A DNA stretch of 27,500 nt from Ophryocystis elektroscirrha (taxonomy: Eukaryota > Apicomplexa > Conoidasida > Neogregarinorida > Ophryocystidae). Numbering within the stretch: the stretch's first letter is position 1; each line of letters begins with the position of its first letter. The notes under the pieces are model-generated. The model searched no databases, was not told the DNA's origin, and saw nothing but the letters and a program-made list of their open reading frames with translations. The position numbers were made by a program, and so were the translations under genes. The stretch covers positions 1-27,500 of the forward strand of contig JAQIFP010000063.1 in the NCBI GenBank assembly GCA_030141585.1, read 5' to 3'. Below are positions 19,451-27,500 of the stretch, piece by piece.

Positions 19451-20859
19451 ATGTTTAAAAAGGTAATTTAAAGTAATTAAATGTAATCTGTTGACAGGAA
19501 ATTGTTGTGGATTGTCATGGACACATGCTGGGTCGTTTAGCCGCCGTAGTAGCTAAAGAGTTGCTAAATGGTCAAAAAATTGCCTTAGTTAGATGCGAAA
19601 AAACAAACATATCTGGCTCTTTGTTTCGCAATAAACGTAAGCAGTAAATACTTTAAATAAATTATAAAATTTTTAATTATCATCTGTATTAATTATATAT
19701 ATATATATATATTAATAATATGTATATAATTATATATATAGTTATTTATATATATGTATATATATTTATTATATATATATATATAGTTATTTATATATAT
19801 GTATATATATTTATTATATATATATATAGTTATTTATATATATGTATATATATTTATTATATATAGATATAGTTATTTATATATATGTATATATATTTAT
19901 TATATATATATATAGTTATTTATATATATGTATATATATTTATTATATATATATATAGTTATTTATATATATGTATATATATTTATTATATATATATACA
20001 TGTATATATCGTATTATTTATAAAAATCATTGTATACTTATATGTGCACTATAAGACATATAAAAGTTAAAGTATCAATAAAGGGGCGCTCAACCTTTAA
20101 AACAATATGTTAACAAAATAACTTAGATTTATTATATTAAAAAATACATATACAAATAATTTATACGACTAAGAGTTTTAAGTAAACACGGAGAACATGT
20201 TGTATTGAGCTCTATTATATTTACTGCATAATAATTTATTATTTTAAAGTATTTCGTCCAATGATTACAAAAAAAAAAAAAAAAAGAAACAGTATATATT
20301 TTTATTATTGTTTTTTGTTATATATTAGCATTGTTATAAGAAATTATTATTTATTTATAATTATAATAAATGAAATGATATATATATTAATTGTTCAGTG
20401 AAGTTTGAAGCTTTCTTACGTAAAAAATCAAATACGAACCCTAGCAAAGGATCCCATATACATTACCGTGCTCCATCAAAAATTGTTTGGAGAGTGGTCA
20501 GAGGAATGTTGCCTCACAAACTTAAAAGAGGAAAAATAGCTTTAAGCCATTTAAAGGTCTATGAAGAAATTCCACGTGAATATGAGCAGGTTAAAAGACA
20601 AGTTATCCCTTCTGCTCTCAAAATATTTTGCTTAAAGCCTCATCGCAAATATTGCGTGTTATCTGAACTATCCCGACGTGTCGGATGGAAGCACAACGAT
20701 TTGATTAAACGCTTAGGCGAAAATAGGAAAGAAAGAGCTGCGGAATATTTCGCTAAAAAGAGAGCCCAATTAGAAGCTACTGAAAAAGCCAAAAAAGAAG
20801 CTTTCAATTTATTGAAACCAGAAGAACAGCAAATTTTACAATTAGCTGGAAAAGCTTAA
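19451..20859 (+). CDS. RPL13A: 60S ribosomal protein L13a (uL13)
   Basis: A large-subunit ribosomal protein. Exon 1 is 19451-19462 (MFKK), intron 19463-19497 (35 nt), exon 2 is 19498-19636, intron 19637-20398 (762 nt) and exon 3 is 20399-20859; 203 residues, the same as the human protein. Conserved blocks are [23 protein letters not shown], the [13 protein letters not shown] junction across intron 2, [26 protein letters not shown] and GWKHNDLI. The C-terminal part is a basic helix (about 165-195). The first intron falls after codon 4, echoing the early introns of RPS3 and RPL39. Intron 2 is the largest clean ribosomal-protein intron here and carries a 43-nt minisatellite. Confidence 0.97.
19736..20000. 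repeat. 43-nt minisatellite, six copies, in RPL13A intron 2
   Basis: The marker GTTATTT recurs at 19741, 19786, 19829, 19872, 19915 and 19958: one 45-nt step, then exact 43-nt steps. Each unit is GTTATTT followed by TA tracts with one TATGTATA interruption. Copies are almost identical, suggesting recent expansion. A 61-codon frame over it is an artefact. Confidence 0.92.
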
Positions 20860-21061
20860 AGCCTATAATCATAAAAAAAAAAAAAAGAAAAAAACCACTA
20901 TTGTTCAAATAATTCTATTTCACTGTGTATTTTTCCTAAAAAAACTACCTAAATTGTCTAATTAAGCACAATCTCCAGTTCTTACTGGGTAAACTTCAAT
21001 ATTTTTCACTGTATTTGACGAAATCAGCATTTTGTAGCTACACTGCATTCAATTTTTCACA
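20860..21061. other. Convergent spacer between RPL13A and dynactin p62
   Basis: About 200 nt tail-to-tail, with an A13 run at about 20874-20886 and ordinary AT-rich sequence; it holds both 3' ends. No further gene seen. Confidence 0.6.
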
Positions 21062-21331
21062 TTATAGGAATATTACTCGTGCTGTAGTCATACTTTTATC
21101 TACAAGCTTTAAATCTAGACCCAGACGTATATTGGATCCAACATTGATGGGGTCTTTCAAGTTATAAGGAAATCTCACTGTTTCGTACTCCTCTATGTCC
21201 TTAATGACCTTTAATCGACACATATATATACTGTCATGGTAGATACTTGTATTTATTATGATTAAATATCAAAATATATGTACTTTTATATTTTTAAAGG
21301 ATATATAAATATATATTTATATATCCTTATA

Positions 21332-21380
<49 letters not shown>

Positions 21381-21397
21381 TAAAATTATACTTATCA

Positions 21398-21436
<39 letters not shown>

Positions 21437-21513
21437 TAATATTAAATTTATATATTTATTAAATATTAATATTCTACATACATATATAATCAAAGTTATA
21501 TAATGTTAATTAG

Positions 21514-21546
<33 letters not shown>

Positions 21547-24112
21547 CATCTAACTTCAATAAATTATACATATATATATATATATATACATATATTAATA
21601 ATATAACTTCAAATATATATATACATATATTGTATCTATATATAGTTATATCATTTAAATACAAATAAACAATATTATGATGCATAGATTTTTTTTTCTT
21701 AATAACATGTGATTATCACCCCTTCAATATCTTCGGCATTCAAAAAAACCTTGAAATTGGGAGTTGTAATCTACAATTTTGTAATTTGCTAAATAAGCTA
21801 CATGATATGAATCTTCGAGTAATGACTTGGTAAAATCGAACTCAATTAGAACCGGAGTTGATTTGGAAGAATTTGATATGGCAATTTCCAGTTTATGTTT
21901 TATTTCTTGAGAGTTTATCGGGCAAAAACGATTTTCAATTCTATCAAAATCGTCCACAAGTTTCATTAGCTTTTTTGGTAAGAATTTTATAAGAATTGTT
22001 TCTGGAATAAAAACTCTAATCTATTTTAACCATATAAAAACAGCTTACAGCGCATTATAGTTTATTTTGGGGGGCTCTTCTGGGTTTTTAGATGAACAAG
22101 TTACGTAGGCGTTACACTGATTATAAGATTACTGATGATTATGCTTGAACACTATTTTTATATGTATACATTCTTATATATAATTAAATATAAAAAAACG
22201 TATATATATATATATTCATATATATACGTATATATATGATTATAAATAATAGTGTATATATATATATCTATAAGTATACAGGTTAATATAAATATATCTA
22301 TATCTGCATATATACTAATATATAATAATATATACACGATTGTGTATTTATATACATATATATGTATATACATTCTTATATATAATTAATTATATAACAA
22401 AACACAATATATATATATATATATATATTTGCTTATAAATAATCATGTATATATATCTATTAGTATATAAATTAATATAAATAAATATATATATATGTAT
22501 ATACTTATATATAATAATATATAAATGCACGTATATTCATATACATATATATGTATATACATTTATATATATATATTTACATATATGCGTATATAATTAT
22601 TTATAAATAATTATACATTAACCTATATGTATACAAATTAATTTCATATATATATGAATATTTTGATATTTAGTATATTTCTATGTATTTCGTAAGTGTA
22701 CTAGAAAAGAATAAATAGCATTACAAATCTGCATCTTCGACTAATGAAGGGTAAAAGTTGTTTAGGAACAGGGTGAAAGTGTGTTCTAATACATTTATTG
22801 ATATTTATATGAAACTTGCTTATCAAAAGGATTTTTCTGGAGTTTGAACTCATTGTTTTGACAATAGTCTGTGCATAAAGTCAACTATAGAGTTTGATTA
22901 CTGTTCTGGATGTTAGTTTTCTCTATGTTTTTTTTTAGTAAAGATATTTGGTTTGCTGTGAATTTGTGGGATGGGTTTAATATATCATGTACAGATAAAT
23001 TTTTTTTTAAAGCATTTTCAATAATTTCTGACTTTCTATGAATAGTCTTACGTATACAGTTGTATTACTTGAAACCCTGACTAATATCCACTTTATTTAA
23101 CTCTAATATTAGGCTAGATTTTTTTTCTACTATTGGAGAAGGATTGCTAAACAATTTAGTTGGTACTTTATTTGGTGACTCTAAAAAAAAAAAAAGTTTT
23201 TTTTTTTTTTTTTACTTGTAGAATTTTCTTTGACATATTTACGTATAGTAGCTGCTGCAGATTGAAACTCCATGTTATATTCGTTATTATGTACACTATC
23301 GATTATTGACCCTTTAAAATATTGAGTATATTGTATTATATTTACGTATGAAGTCATCCAAAGTATTGCCATATATATATGGGCATTGTTTTGTAGTCCA
23401 AGTACAGTATTGGCATAATAGATAAAAAGTATTTTCATTATTAGAGTCAATAGAACGAATATGAGCATAAACCAAAACATTGCCACAACGAGGACAATCA
23501 AAACATTGATAACAGCTGCAAATTATAACTTATTTTAAATATGGGAAAATTTAGTTATACAGCTATGCAGTTAATAAAAACCATACAACATATACCAATA
23601 AATGTCTATAAATTAATTAATAAAATAAAACCACGTTAGTGTAATATAATTGCTTTATATACTGATGTATACATATAGCCAACCTTTTTATCTATAATTA
23701 AATAATGCAGTATTAATATGACGCATTAACATATATATATATTAATATATATGTACGTTTGTATGTGTTTATATATATATGTGTATATATATATATTAAA
23801 ATTGATATGTATAGTTATGAGAATAAATTATAAATAACTAAGCGTGCTACACATGTAGATTAAAATTTACCAGTTTTTGCACGAAAGAGCGTCTGAGTTC
23901 TCAAAAGGAGTAAGACATTGGGAACAAAATAAACCATCAATTATATTATTAAGCTCTTCAGCACAAAATAAAAGAGAGCATCTAGTATATATACACAAAG
24001 GATATTAATATTACTTGGAACAGCAGTATAAGTTACTTAATGGGTACAGCTGATTTTTGAGCTTATATAAAATACCCACAGCATTCTGATAATTTAAATA
24101 ATTGTTAGACAT
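21062..24112 (-). CDS. DCTN4: Dynactin subunit 4 (p62) homologue (421 aa model)
   Basis: p62 sits at the pointed end of dynactin, the dynein cofactor for minus-end transport. Exons: 24015-24112, 23871-23981, 23346-23515, 23216-23311, 23069-23180, 22902-23035, 22850-22868, 22725-22785, 22049-22116, 21750-22015 and 21062-21192. The total of 1266 nt is divisible by three. The N-terminal zinc-binding region is strongly diagnostic: YCCSKCSLLFC, GLFCSQCLTPFE, SCKNCCYQCFDCPRCGNVL, then YLLCQYCTWTT. A later block LLPFISRRCRFC matches the second CxxC-type motif, and NALVFIPETI matches the following strand. The first six exons are well supported. Exons 7-8 and the last junction are less sure. The last two long introns (608 and 557 nt) are TA-filled. 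One 35-nt intron is only an A run plus a T run. The start is 135 nt from the divergent PPTase. Confidence 0.85.
21290..21660. repeat. TA microsatellites in the last dynactin p62 intron
   Basis: Pure TA runs at about 21339-21374, 21402-21432 and 21513-21542, joined by AATATTAAAT-type sequence, inside intron 21193-21749. Confidence 0.85.
22150..22650. repeat. Imperfect TA repeats in dynactin p62 intron 8
   Basis: Two related blocks of about 200 nt: TGTATACATTCTTATATATAATTA occurs in similar form at about 22163 and 22367, and both blocks continue with TA runs, ATAATAT and ATATACG units. The block appears to be duplicated with divergence. Confidence 0.65.
23181..23215 (-). other. Homopolymer-only intron in dynactin p62
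   Basis: Read on the minus strand, this 35-nt intron is GT, 17 A, C, 13 T, AG. Splicing joins the upstream codon phase exactly (A then AG gives Lys). Retention gives Lys/Phe runs and a TAG made by the acceptor itself. Confidence 0.75.
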
Positions 24113-24247
24113 CTATTATATACACATATTAAAAAGAATTGAATTTTTTCTAAAAACACTGCTAACAGGCATCATTTTTTAGAAATAATGTATTTATGAA
24201 TACAGTTGTAAGTTCTGTGTCTTATTTACCTTTTTTTTTTATGCGAA
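24113..24247. promoter_or_regulatory. Compact divergent promoter, dynactin p62 / PPTase
   Basis: 135 nt between the two start codons, with a T10 run just before the PPTase ATG (about 24231-24240). No TGTCCC element is present. Confidence 0.5.
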
Positions 24248-25454
24248 ATGAAGTCTGACGCTCTTATTCTCGTAGAAGGATGCAATAGTCATAATTTTGA
24301 TGTATTTGAAATACTTAACAATTATGCCTGTATACTTTCTCAAACAGAACAAGAAAAAGTAAAAAGGTCTGTACGCATTTATGTTCATACGAATTTTAAC
24401 ATAAGGGCTTCATTTCTAATTGTTCCATATATTTGTACTGAGAAACTGAAGATGGCATTATCATTATTATTATAATTTTAATGTATAGTTGAGAACTTTT
24501 TTCAACGCTAAGAATATATATATATACATACATAATCAATAATATATATAAATAAATATATATATATATATATAACACATACTAAGAAATTATTTTTGGG
24601 TTTCAGATGTGAAGAAGATAAAAGAACATGCTTGATCAGCTTTATGGTGCAACGTGTCTTACTGTCAGTATTGACACAAAAAAAACTACAAGACATAGAA
24701 ATACGTCGTGAATTCAATAAAAAGCCTAAAATGCCTGGCTGTAAAATTGACTATAATGTCACTGTAGGCATATTTAACGTATTATACGACGCGACAGCAC
24801 GATGATGACATTTTAGCCATTGGATTTACATTTACTGCAGACATAGGTGTAGATATTATGGCTTGTAAAGTTCCAAAACGTCAGTAAGATAATGAGCTTT
24901 ATGAAAGAAACTCGGTAATATTAGCAAAAATACGCAAAGCATGGTTAAAGCTATAAAGTCCCAATTGCTAGAATCCGAAATAGATTGGATTTTGAGCGGA
25001 GAGACAGGTACAAATTGTTTTCTTTCATGACAATTTACTGATATTTAGAGTTCTTCAAAACTTGCCGGTTTTTTGCAGTATGGACAGCCAAAGAAGCGGT
25101 CTCAAAAATGCTGGGGAAAGGTTAGAATACTTAATAAGTTTTTTTTTTCTAATAAAGATAGGTGTTGCATATAATTTTCAAACTATCAGAGTTGAACCAA
25201 ATGAATATAAAGATTACTCAATAATTGATATTGAGAACTCCAAAATTAACCATATTACAGTAATGGACACTATTCACAGTTGTAGATATAATATAAAATC
25301 ACAATCCATTAATATACAGGACAATCGCTATATCGTATGTATTTGCCTATCTGAAAAAATATCGGAGATTCCTATAGTATTTGCACAAGTAAAAGATTTT
25401 TTAAAGGATCCTATCGTATATATATCCCAACTAATAAATAATATATCGCCCTAG
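24248..25454 (+). CDS. 4'-phosphopantetheinyl transferase, AASDHPPT/Lys5 type (269 aa)
   Basis: Transfers the phosphopantetheine arm of CoA onto carrier domains (acyl carrier protein, fatty-acid or polyketide synthases, aminoadipate reductase). Six exons: 24248-24366, 24607-24763, 24798-24883, 24925-25007, 25049-25120 and 25162-25454. Introns are 240, 34, 41, 41 and 41 nt; total 810 nt. N-terminal block ILSQTEQEKVKRCEEDKR matches the LSxxE...RF...D region of the family. KKPKMPG is the GKP block. YNVTH (89-93) stands for FNxSH. IGVDIM (108-113) carries the Mg-binding Asp111. RFFAVWTAKEAVSKMLGKG (155-173) is the WxxKEAxxKxxGxG signature with Lys163 and Glu164. The C-terminal 95 residues are variable. 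Stop TAG. The first donor (GTCTGT) is atypical; reading on from exon 1 instead soon hits a stop. Confidence 0.92.
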
Positions 25455-25506
25455 TAAATATTGTTACGCATGTGTTTTAATAAGTATGTGTATATATATG
25501 TGGTAT
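25455..25506. other. 52-nt convergent spacer
   Basis: Only 52 nt separate the PPTase and SANT-gene stop codons, so the two 3' UTRs almost certainly overlap. Confidence 0.7.
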
Positions 25507-26532
25507 TTACGTTCCATACCAAGGAGCATATTTTTTGAACTCTTTAAATATTAAATACCGCGTTGTTTGTTTGTAGATTTCTGCGTAGAAAGTGTAGCAT
25601 TCTTTATAAGTCTTTGTTTGAACTATAGAACTTATTGAAAGGAAATCGCATCCAAATCGACATAGAGCAGTCTCAAATAATACGATTTCTCGTGGATTCC
25701 AACTAGTTACTGTATTAAAATGAACAAAAGGTGAAGTAAGGTAATAGAAATGTTCTTGTAAAGAGGAAAGATCAGAGTTATTGCCTATTTCCTTTTTTTC
25801 TTCATTTCTTATAATTTGATTAATAACCGCTGGTATTTGTGTGGTTGTATTTGATTTTATAGACGGATTTATATATGCTATAGTTTCATCTATGGCACTT
25901 ATATTTCCTAAAGCCGATATTGCTGCTAAATGTGCATCGATTACACGCTGTTCTGTGTTATACAGTAATTTACATTGATTACGTCTTTCACTTAATGTAA
26001 ATGCCTCTGTATAAGAAGCCTTGGTATTTTGTGTAGCCCAAAAATACATTAGTTGAACAATTTGATCCAAAGATTTTATACCCAGTATCATACGTTCTGC
26101 TATATATACGTACGAATTCAATCTTTGTTTTCTCTCTACTAATAATTGAATACACGAATTCAATATATTTGTACTGGACTCTTTAAATATATGAGAACAT
26201 GGCTTGGCTTCCTCTTTTGAAGTCTCAGTCGAATACGTTTTGACTCCATTACCCAATTTTACAATGTTCTTAATAACAGGCTGTTTCGTTGGTGGTTTTG
26301 CTATCTTATTTGCTTTAGATTTATTTGGAGACTTTTTTACGCTCAACTGTTGCGATACTGGTGATTTTATTTTACAATTAATTTTTTCTACTGTCACATC
26401 TGCCAATTTATTATCAACTTTAATTTTTTTTTCTGTACGTATATTCTCTGTACATTTTACGCCCTTATTGCGCAAACGTTTAGATTTTGGTTCTGCATAG
26501 CTACTATCACTATCTATATGAGCGGGACACAT
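25507..26532 (-). CDS. SANT/Myb-like domain protein, probable chromatin factor (341 aa)
   Basis: Single exon, ATG 26532, stop TAA. The N-terminal 115 residues are very basic with several possible nuclear signals (SKSKRLRNK-like PKSKRLRNK, KKSPNKSKANK). The middle (about 120-250) is helical in composition, with LVERKQRLNSYVYIAERM, and is not a family I recognise. Residues about 277-325 fit a SANT domain: TSWNPREIVLFETALCRFG, DFLSISSIVQTKTYKEC and FYAEIYK, i.e. the W...E...F...G.DF...V.TKT..EC..FY pattern of CoREST/MIER/N-CoR-like SANT domains. An ELM2 domain, usual beside such SANT domains, was not recognised; divergence is possible. Role in a histone deacetylase-type complex is inference. The plus-strand frame 26204-26500 is a shadow. 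Confidence 0.7.
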   Translation of the reverse strand: MCPAHIDSDSSYAEPKSKRLRNKGVKCTENIRTEKKIKVDNKLADVTVEKINCKIKSPVSQQLSVKKSPNKSKANKIAKPPTKQPVIKNIVKLGNGVKTYSTETSKEEAKPCSHIFKESSTNILNSCIQLLVERKQRLNSYVYIAERMILGIKSLDQIVQLMYFWATQNTKASYTEAFTLSERRNQCKLLYNTEQRVIDAHLAAISALGNISAIDETIAYINPSIKSNTTTQIPAVINQIIRNEEKKEIGNNSDLSSLQEHFYYLTSPFVHFNTVTSWNPREIVLFETALCRFGCDFLSISSIVQTKTYKECYTFYAEIYKQTTRYLIFKEFKKYAPWYGT

Positions 26533-27066
26533 TCAATATTCATTAGCTCATTAATAGGAATACCTTACGCTATAATTCCTAATGCTTCATAAATAATATA
26601 TATAAGTATTACATGTATTTATTACAACTACCGCAATTACAGACATAAATAACTATTTAAAAAATGTGAGTAAATTATTATTATATCCAAAAGTAAACGA
26701 ATATCTCATAGAATATCGATAAAAATATTACTATAATTATATTTTATACTTTTACAATGAAATACTTATTTTTAAGTTTTCATCACCTTAGTTGATTATA
26801 GCACTTATAGTTCTTAACATTGATTGTGTATGTTTGTATAAATATTACTATTTTTTTTTTGAGGAACTGCAAACTAATCTCAGCTAATAAATATGTGTAA
26901 CAATAAAAGTTCAAACTTAACAATATTCTTATAATTACATGTATTAAAAAATTGAATATATTAACTTCGTATTTATTCTTTAATAATAAGGCTAGTTTAT
27001 TTAATTATACCAGTTTTTTTTTTTTTATTATTTTTTAATCTCTCCATCTTTTGAATAATTATAATT
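26533..27066. other. Divergent spacer between SANT gene and right-end gene
   Basis: About 530 nt of plain AT-rich sequence with T runs near 26853 and 27014. No open frame, repeat array or TGTCCC element was seen; presumably two promoters. Confidence 0.55.
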
Positions 27067-27500
27067 ATGATTGATTTTGAATTAAAAAAGATTATCAGCG
27101 TGGAAGCTTCCAAAAGTTTAGGTACTTATTATTTTTAGAGCTTTATTTCTAGAGGAATATACGGATGTATACAGATCAGCGTTAAATCCTGATGAACTTG
27201 TGGAAAACGTGTTTGATTATAGTTTCAAAAATTTGTAAGTATTTACTTCAATTATATATACTATTTATATTAATAATTTATTAGTAATATATATATATAT
27301 ATGTATGAATTATATTGTATGTTTACATGCTTACATTTTCTAATATATACATGTACATATTAATTCCCTAATATATATATTATCCAAGCAAATATATCAA
27401 TAATATGTATTTCATTGTACACATATGTTTATATGGTATTAGTTAAATTTAACTTATCAGAATAAATATCATAAATAGGATATTTTGTTATACTTTATAT
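27067..27500 (+). CDS. 5' part of an unknown gene (right edge)
   Basis: Not recognised. Exon 1, 27067-27121, encodes 18 residues (MIDFELKKIISVEASKSL). A 31-nt intron (27122-27152) follows. Exon 2, 27153-27234, gives EEYTDVYRSALNPDELVEN and ends at a good donor GTAAGT; phases agree. The rest of the window is intron with TA repeats (about 27280-27400). The encoded 46 residues look helical and acidic/amphipathic. The reading is supported mainly by the typical short intron and consistent phase. Confidence 0.6.

Noticed and set aside
23181..23501. 106-codon frame starting in a hydrophobic stretch (VVAMFWFMLIF), suggesting a membrane protein
   Set aside because: The other frame over the same bases gives CFDCPRCGNVL and LLCQYCTWTT, the p62 zinc-binding region, and all exon phases then fit. 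The hydrophobic frame is a shadow except in its last third, which is the correct frame after a 34-nt intron.
26204..26500. 98-codon plus frame with hydrophobic stretches
   Set aside because: It is antisense to the basic N-terminal region of the SANT gene, whose Lys-rich codons read as Phe/Leu on the other strand.
1..27500. Mobile elements, CRISPR arrays or viral genes
   Set aside because: No transposase, reverse transcriptase, integrase or capsid-like frame, and no terminal inverted repeats, seen on either strand.

Overview
The window is nuclear DNA of a very AT-rich unicellular eukaryote. Evidence for this is the presence of eukaryote-only genes (ribosomal proteins S3, L39 and L13a, GPN1, a DHHC palmitoyltransferase, dynactin p62), GT-AG introns in nearly every gene, and very long TA-type microsatellites. 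TAA, TAG and TGA all serve as stops, so the code looks standard. I cannot name the lineage. The p62 dynactin subunit shows a dynein/dynactin system. The bacterial-type RsmE methyltransferase and the short introns are also informative, but I did not resolve them to a clade. All exon models below were built by eye; reading phase was checked at every junction.

Layout, left to right. Minus strand: 5' end of an AP endonuclease (86-481), RPS3 (785-1572), an ABHD17-like hydrolase (2296-3686) and RPL39 (3753-4138). A 420-nt divergent spacer leads to GPN1 on the plus strand (4560-7006). A degenerate 30/60-nt minisatellite (about 7300-7790) separates GPN1 from an unrecognised MGCG-starting gene on the minus strand (7796-10023). 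A divergent BTB-like gene (10509-11246) and a multi-pass membrane gene (11291-11806) follow, both on the minus strand. A plus-strand run comes next: a small unknown gene (12253-12658), the DHHC palmitoyltransferase (12744-14820), RsmE (14817-17725), a membrane protein (17758-18720) and RPL13A (19451-20859). Dynactin p62 lies on the minus strand (21062-24112). It is divergent from an AASDHPPT/Lys5-type phosphopantetheinyl transferase (24248-25454), which converges with a SANT-domain gene (25507-26532). The window ends in the 5' part of an unknown gene (27067 onward).

Gene architecture is the most distinctive aspect. Introns fall into two groups: a core of about 30-41 nt, and longer introns that usually carry TA microsatellites or minisatellites. 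One dynactin intron is only GT, 17 A, C, 13 T, AG. Several same-strand neighbours are nearly or actually overlapping: the DHHC stop and the RsmE start share ATGA, RsmE and the next gene are 32 nt apart, and two other pairs are 44 and 66 nt apart. All three ribosomal-protein genes carry an intron within their first five codons and a TGTCCC element 45-76 nt upstream of the ATG, which suggests a shared promoter element.

Functionally the window holds translation (RPS3, RPL39, RPL13A, RsmE), RNA polymerase assembly (GPN1), base-excision repair, carrier-protein activation (PPTase), minus-end-directed transport (dynactin) and both sides of protein S-palmitoylation (DHHC transferase and ABHD17-type thioesterase). 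I see no mobile element, CRISPR array, tRNA or rRNA.
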